From Allolobophora icterica (taxonomy: Eukaryota > Annelida > Clitellata > Crassiclitellata > Lumbricidae), in NCBI GenBank assembly GCA_963556255.1, contig OY744615.1, positions 12,372,615 to 12,436,614 on the forward strand: DNA of 64,000 nt, read 5' to 3'. Positions 59,113 to 64,000 of the stretch are shown here, piece after piece; positions within the stretch are counted from its first letter, which is position 1, and each line of letters starts with the position of its first letter. The translations under genes and the position numbers were made by a program. A model generated the notes under the pieces. That model was not told where the DNA came from and ran no database searches. It saw only the letters and a program-made list of their open reading frames with translations.

Positions 59113-59334
59113 TTTGTTGTAGAACTTTTCCACAAGGCCGAAGATCAACTCTTTCAGTGGATATTTTTCCTCAAAAGCGGCGAACTGCATTTCTGTCTTA
59201 AGCACATTAATAATTTTTTTCTCATTATCAAAAAACATTTATGTTTTACGGTGTTCTGATGTCTAAATTAAATTTTTCCTACTTGCGTTTTTTATCATAC
59301 GCTATCTAAGTTTAACTTTTATTGTCCATTAATG

Positions 59335-59520
59335 TCGAGACTTCTATAGCGCCCAAAGCTAAGTCGTGGAAAAAGGAGCTTATTCATAGACGCTTAGTCA
59401 AATCAGTCAAACAGTCATACGGTTAAGTTATAATCATAATCTCGAGATTTCTATAGCGCCCAAAGCGAAGTCGTGGAAAAAGGAGCTTATTCACAAGCGC
59501 TCAGTCAAATCATGATCGAG
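59335..59520. repeat. Duplicated SINE-like tail
   Basis: CTTCTATAGCGCCCAAAGC and TCGTGGAAAAAGGAGCTTAT occur twice in direct orientation (about 59340-59402 and 59449-59510). The TATAGCGCCCAAAG motif is like the reversed tail at 12356-12430, suggesting parts of one repeat family. Confidence 0.65.
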
Positions 59521-59705
59521 AGGTGGGGATCAAGATCCAAATGCGTCAGTCAAAAGGTGAGTAGTTTTAGAATTGAAACGGTGAGGGCACTAAGCTAGGA
59601 GTGTAAGATCAGCTCCCTCATCCTTCTCCTGCAGGAGCATCTTACGTCGTTCAGAATTTTTTCAATTTAAATAAATGAATAGGTTATGGTATACATAAAA
59701 GCATA

Positions 59706-59981
59706 ATGTTAGGGCAAAACTTCTGTAAGTGGTTAGTAATAGGTACAACGAACCTCTGCTGTCACAGATGCATTGGGGAGTACTGTTTCAAACATTTAGC
59801 ACGACTGCGAAACGGTTGCGGGACAAAACCTTGTAGTAAATGTGGAAGGGGAATTAAAAACCACTTAGGAGAGTGTATGAAGTGTGGTTATTTCGCTAAA
59901 TATTTCAGAGCTCGACGAGGTGGGTTAATTCGTGAATTTAAGAAAGAATGGAAACGTCTATCATCTATATCATTAGACTAG
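59706..59981 (+). CDS. Small Cys-rich zinc-ribbon-like protein, 91 aa
   Basis: ATG to TAG. Two Cys clusters, CCHRCIGEYCFKH near residues 18-30 and CSKCGRGIKNHLGECMKCGY near 43-62, could each hold zinc. A basic tail RARRGG...KKEWKR follows. It lies about 85 bp upstream of, and on the same strand as, the Polinton-type polymerase fragment, with only AT-rich DNA between. It is probably a companion gene of that element, perhaps a DNA- or RNA-binding accessory factor, but I recognise no named family. Confidence 0.55.
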   Translation: MLGQNFCKWLVIGTTNLCCHRCIGEYCFKHLARLRNGCGTKPCSKCGRGIKNHLGECMKCGYFAKYFRARRGGLIREFKKEWKRLSSISLD

Positions 59982-60096
59982 GAAAATGAAGAAAAAAAAG
60001 ATTTTCTATTTAAAGAAATGATAAAGTTATTATATTGAGATAAAAATATTATCTAGATATTACTATGAATAAAAACATTAAGCAATTGTTGGGTGA

Positions 60097-61212
60097 GTTT
60101 ACTGGCCCCCAGCTCTTCGAGCTGTTCTAAAGAATATCTTAGACGAACCTATCCCTGATGCAGTCAAAAGGCGCTTACTACAGCCACTGCTTCCAAGGCC
60201 AATTCCTCCAGTGCGCAAGCACAGAGGTGGAAAACGTAAGGCCCTTCTGGCAGAATTCGACCCACTCCTAATTAAGAAGGATAGAGGTGGACCACCACCC
60301 TTTCTAGTACACAAAGAGCTCGCCAATCAGCTTCTGAGAGACTTCCGCGCAGAAGTACCTTTTAACCACAGACTGGAAGGAGATGCGTTGGCTTTCTTGA
60401 GTGCAATGGAGCAGAACATCGAGGCACAGCTAAACGAAGAGCTCTTGAAAAATGGCGGTTTGAAATACACGCAAGTGTTGACTGTTGATTTGGAAAAGTT
60501 GGCACCGACCGTTGACATGGTGTACGACGGAAACGCGACCCCGGGTACAATTACCAATACGGCCTACTTTCGAAGCAAAGCAGTGCCAATTACGAATGCG
60601 GGTAAAATTAAAGGGGCTATAAGGAAGGCCAATGCTGAAATACTAAAACTCCTCGAAGAGTACACCAATGAGGGATCGGGGTGGAGATTGAAGCGGGTCG
60701 CGGGGCTAGACTTCGGTGTTGCAAGATATAAGCCTTTCCGAGGTAAGAGCTACTTTCCAACACCGAAGTACATACCTCCGCGCACAGTTATTAATGTAAA
60801 GAACAACGATAGCCGATGCTTTGAGTGGGCCATTTTAAGTGCCATGTATCCAGTAGAAAAGGACCCTCAACGCCCAACTAAGTATCGTGCCCACCTCCAG
60901 GAGCTAAACTTCGACGGTATAGAATTTCCAGTGAAGGTCACAGATATCAACACGTTTGAGCGTCAAAACCCAACTTTAAGCGTTTCAGTCTTCGGGTGGG
61001 ATAAAGCTTTGTATTCCATTCACATTTCAAACCGGACCACTGTCCACAATATTGACCTTCTACTAATTGCCGACGACGCAAATGAAAATTTTCATTATGT
61101 CTGGATCAAGGATCTAGCCCGCATGCTTTATAAAAACAGCAAATTTGAAGGACGAAAACATCCATGTCGCCGCTGCCTACATGTAGCGCCACCCTATACT
61201 AAGAGTGCTTAG
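60097..61212 (+). pseudogene. Polinton/Maverick-type DNA polymerase B, N-terminal part, truncated
   Basis: A long frame without stops holds blocks typical of the region before the exonuclease domain in protein-primed Polinton-like PolB proteins: NNDSRCFEWAILSAMYPVEK, LNFDGIEFPVKVTDI, HYVWIKDLARML and HPCRRCLHV (start of a Cys/His zinc motif). In the complete family the exonuclease and polymerase domains follow; none are present. The frame ends at TAG 61210-61212, exactly at the start of an LTR. Upstream, an ATG at 60066 lies in a frame offset by one at a run of five C (60106-60110), so the start is broken or the element is old. The frame has no ATG of its own near its beginning. Confidence 0.8.
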
Positions 61213-62326
61213 TGTTATGTTCTACACCCACGACTACTTTAGTTTTGTTTCATCTTGTCTTTACTGGACAAGGAAATGCATAGGCCTATCTATTTGACTA
61301 GGGAAATGAACAGAGAACACATGGGTATGCATTTAAATGAATAAGAATATAATGTATATCAGTTAAAGCATGTAACAGTTCAATGTCTAGTTATCCTATG
61401 TCTACTTTGCCTTATTCCCTACCTAGCCAGCATCTTTGCTATCTAGATTTTATTGCCTATTGCTACCTCCCAGTAAGACCCTTTAGCACGGAATGTTCTC
61501 ACAGTTTGTTCCTTGTGGAAGAGCTGTCTTTCATCCGTTTGTTCATCTGATGAGTTCGCAGATCCGTTCGCAAATCGCCTTGTTTCTCCCTCGTCGAAGC
61601 TCGACTGTCCACCGTTCTCGTGACTTCTCGTAGCTTGATGTCTCTCCCAAAGAGACCGTCGTTACAACCCGAGTGTGCGCTTTACTACTCCAGAGTAACA
61701 TACACTTCACTCGCGGAATAACTCCTTAAGTCCGTTGACAAGATCGCTTCGCAAATGTCGACTTCCTATGATGGAAAGTCACGCTTCGCAACGGTTTGTT
61801 ACGAGAGCGTTTCACTCGAATTATTCGATCCTCGCTGTCCAACGTCTCGACTTATAAACTCAACTGCATCGATCGTTTCGCAAAACCGATCGTACTGACT
61901 AACGATGCCCTCTCATCGACTTAGTCCAACATCCACCGAGTCGATCTACTCAAGATTTCTAGAACGTCTTGTTCAGTTGAAATCAAGAATCGAACTGCCG
62001 TATCTCCACGCCACGTCACCACGGTTGCTTGGTTACCGAGTCGTCAGCCGCTTCGCCATAACGGTTTTGATCAGCTGTTCGTCCTGACCAATGAGGTGAG
62101 TCCACATCGTCTGCTGTCCTTTGCGTAGATATGATGAACCCCTCTATCTAATATTAATTAATCTCTACAATGTTGGCTTAGCTGCTGGCATTTTAATTAA
62201 GTTACATTTATGTAGCTCTACTATCCTACATTATATAATCTAAATAGATTCTTCTCTACACTATAACATCTTATAGCATGTTGTGTAGCTGGGAATCATT
62301 GTGTGGTTTGGGAGATCATTACATCA
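61213..62326 (-). mobile_element. Ty3/gypsy LTR (3' LTR of a minus-strand element)
   Basis: On the minus strand it begins TGATGTAATGATCTCCC just after the purine run GATTGTGGGGGG (62338-62327, a polypurine tract) and ends TAGAACATAACA at 61213. About 1.1 kb. It has interrupted the Polinton polymerase frame. The other LTR lies outside the window, so identity between LTRs and the target duplication cannot be checked here. Confidence 0.7.
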
Positions 62327-62630
62327 CCCCCCACAATCAAAGAAATAATACATTTTTTCTTAAAATACTATGACTCCTTACCTAACTACACAATATTCTT
62401 ATCTACACAACTTATATTAACATATATCAGTTATCTAGTAAAACCATTTACTGTTCCAATTGGTCTAACTTTAACTAGTGAAATATATATTAACTTGACT
62501 TAATAATCCCTTAACTTATACTTTAAAGCAACACACATTTAATCCTTTAACTAATCATACATGAAATGATAAACTGTCCTATCATCTCATAACTTACGTT
62601 ACTATCTTACTTATAACTATTCTAATTGAC

Positions 62631-63225
62631 TTATTCTAATCCTCTACTTAAGTAATCTGCCACTACATTATCACTACCTTTAATGTATCTTATCCTAAAC
62701 TTGTAGTTTTGCAATAACAGATTCCATCTCATCACACGATCATTCTTCACATTACCCGTCTTCAAGTATTGTAAACTACAATGATCTGTTTCCATTACAA
62801 ATTCCTTTCCATAAAGATATCTGTTAAATTTCTTCAACCCGAATATCATTCCTAAACATTCTCGTTCCTCTACAGAATATCGTTTTTCTGCGTCGCTCAA
62901 CTTTCTGCTTACATATGACACCGGATGCATCACTCCATCGTATTCTTGCATCAGTACACCTCCCAAAGCTGCATTTGATGCATCTGTTCTAACTACAAAT
63001 TCTCTGTCTAGGTCTGGTAGTTTTAATATTGGTGCTTCTGATAGCACCTTCTTGAGTTCTGTGAATGCACTCTCCAATTCATTAGTCCATTCCACAATTA
63101 CTCTGGCATTTTTCTTGGTTAATTCTGTGAGTGGTTTCATTATCATCGCACAGTTTGGTATGAATTTCCTGTAATAGTTGACTGCTCCCAGAAAACTTCT
63201 TACTTGTTTAACTTCCTTAAATTTT
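62631..63225 (-). pseudogene. Ty3/gypsy pol fragment: RT thumb and RNase H
   Basis: From about 63222 the minus strand reads VRSFLGAVNYYRKFIPNCA (connection after the RT palm). It is followed by a full RNase H-like domain: FVVRTDASNAALGGVLMQEY, PVSYVSRKLSDAEKRYSVEE, KKFNRYLYGKEFVMETDHC and DNVVADYLSRGLE, then a stop. The four acidic positions expected for catalysis are present. The protease, fingers/palm and integrase are missing, and gag-like sequence starts only about 390 bp upstream, so the element carries large internal deletions. Confidence 0.88.
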
Positions 63226-63615
63226 CCTCACTACCAAAGTTAGGTTTCACTTGACCACTTACCACAAGGATTCTCTCCTTGCATCTTAACCTTAACTACA
63301 TCTTACCTCTACAACTACTTATTTTTTAAATAACTCCTGAACTTCATGTCTGTTTATCTCAACACCAAGTTCCACTAACTTCTCATCTACTTATTTTCTC
63401 TAAATTTCCTACAGCTGCCCTTCTGTAGCTCTTGAGTAACTTAACTCATAGATCACTCCTAGTGATCATTTCCTTAACTAAAAATATAAAATCATTGCAT
63501 ATCTATAACCCTTAATTACAGAATTTTCCTGATTAAATTATCGTCTCAAGAAATTACCCATATGTACATCTCACTGAGCTCACTTCTCAGCTATTCCTTA
63601 ATCATCTTGACATTC

Positions 63616-64000
63616 TCAGGTCATATGGTATCTTGGACTTCCCTTCTTCCTGTCAAACTTTCCTCCCTTCCTCCAACTCAACCATTCATTACTATTCGAC
63701 TCATCGTCACTACCTTCTGAGTAGCTAACTTCACTCCTGCATTCTACATATTTCTCTTCTCCGCTTCTTCTCCAGGATCTTTCTAGGTTTCTCCCAGAAT
63801 TCCTCCATCTGTTGGCCTTCCATGGTCTGTACTGCTTTCCATTATCATTACTGTAATCTTTCTTCTCATAGTCCTCACGTGTTTTCCAGTTTGAGTTACG
63901 TCTTGGCCTTCGCCAATTCCACTTATTATCTCCGTATCTATAATTTGTCTGCATCGCCTGTTGATCAGACCTATGAAACCTCTCGTCATTTCCGTAATTC
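63616..64000 (-). pseudogene. Gypsy gag-like basic region (open to the right edge)
   Basis: An open minus-strand frame enters from the window edge and ends at 63616. It is rich in Arg, Asn, Trp and Ser (WNWRRPRRNSNWKTREDYEK; RKKGSPRYHMT at the end). Position, charge and low-complexity composition suit the C-terminal, nucleic-acid-binding part of a gag protein of the same element. No CCHC knuckle is visible, so this rests largely on context. Confidence 0.5.

Overview
This window is nuclear DNA of an animal, most likely a marine invertebrate. Supporting signs are short exons with GT-AG introns, tRNA-derived SINEs, several LINE families, hAT-type DNA transposons, a Polinton-like element and a Ty3/gypsy element, long simple repeats, and many copies of the palindrome TAGGCCTA. 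I cannot name the species or phylum from the sequence. Only one host gene family is clear. It is a minus-strand tandem array of sodium:solute symporters of the SLC5A8/A12/A6 type (sodium-coupled monocarboxylate or multivitamin transporters).

Layout. Gene A (exons 1-4, 3594 down to 404) runs off the left edge. Gene B (27411 down to 11153) is complete: 15 or 16 coding exons with every splice phase in register, giving 600 or 609 aa depending on the last exon. Gene C (55030 down to 41110) has exons 4-15/16 intact. Its exons 1-3 do not appear in the roughly 9 kb upstream that lies in the window, and that stretch is mobile DNA. Between B and C lie scraps of further copies: a 5'-UTR exon-like piece at 33.5 kb, the last 20 codons of an exon 1 at 34.1 kb, intron 4/intron 3 homologous DNA at 34.9-35.7 kb, and an open exon 2 without its acceptor at 36.9 kb. 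The array has therefore grown and decayed more than once.

The introns and intergenic spaces are packed with mobile elements. Comparing paralogous introns gives empty sites for some of them. Four compact hAT elements can be delimited by terminal repeats and about 8-bp target duplications (14738-15702, 28248-28403, 40034-40501, 50036-50314). Larger hAT relics lie at 7519-9103 (with a decayed transposase and a nested SINE) and 29177-30283 (with another terminal-repeat element inside it). LINE relics occur on both strands.

The right end (55.5-64 kb) is accessory DNA: a gag/ORF1-like reading frame at 56027, repeats, a small Cys-rich ORF followed by the N-terminal part of a Polinton-type DNA polymerase B, and a gypsy LTR that begins exactly where that polymerase frame ends. 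The gypsy element continues on the minus strand with an intact-looking RNase H and a basic gag-like frame, and most of pol is deleted.

The SLC5 products would act in the plasma membrane, coupling inward sodium flow to uptake of small carboxylates or vitamins. The substrate cannot be read from sequence. The point of most biological interest is a possible alternative last exon in B and C that would add a C-terminal tail ending in SSL or SSI, a PDZ-type ligand like that of human SLC5A8.
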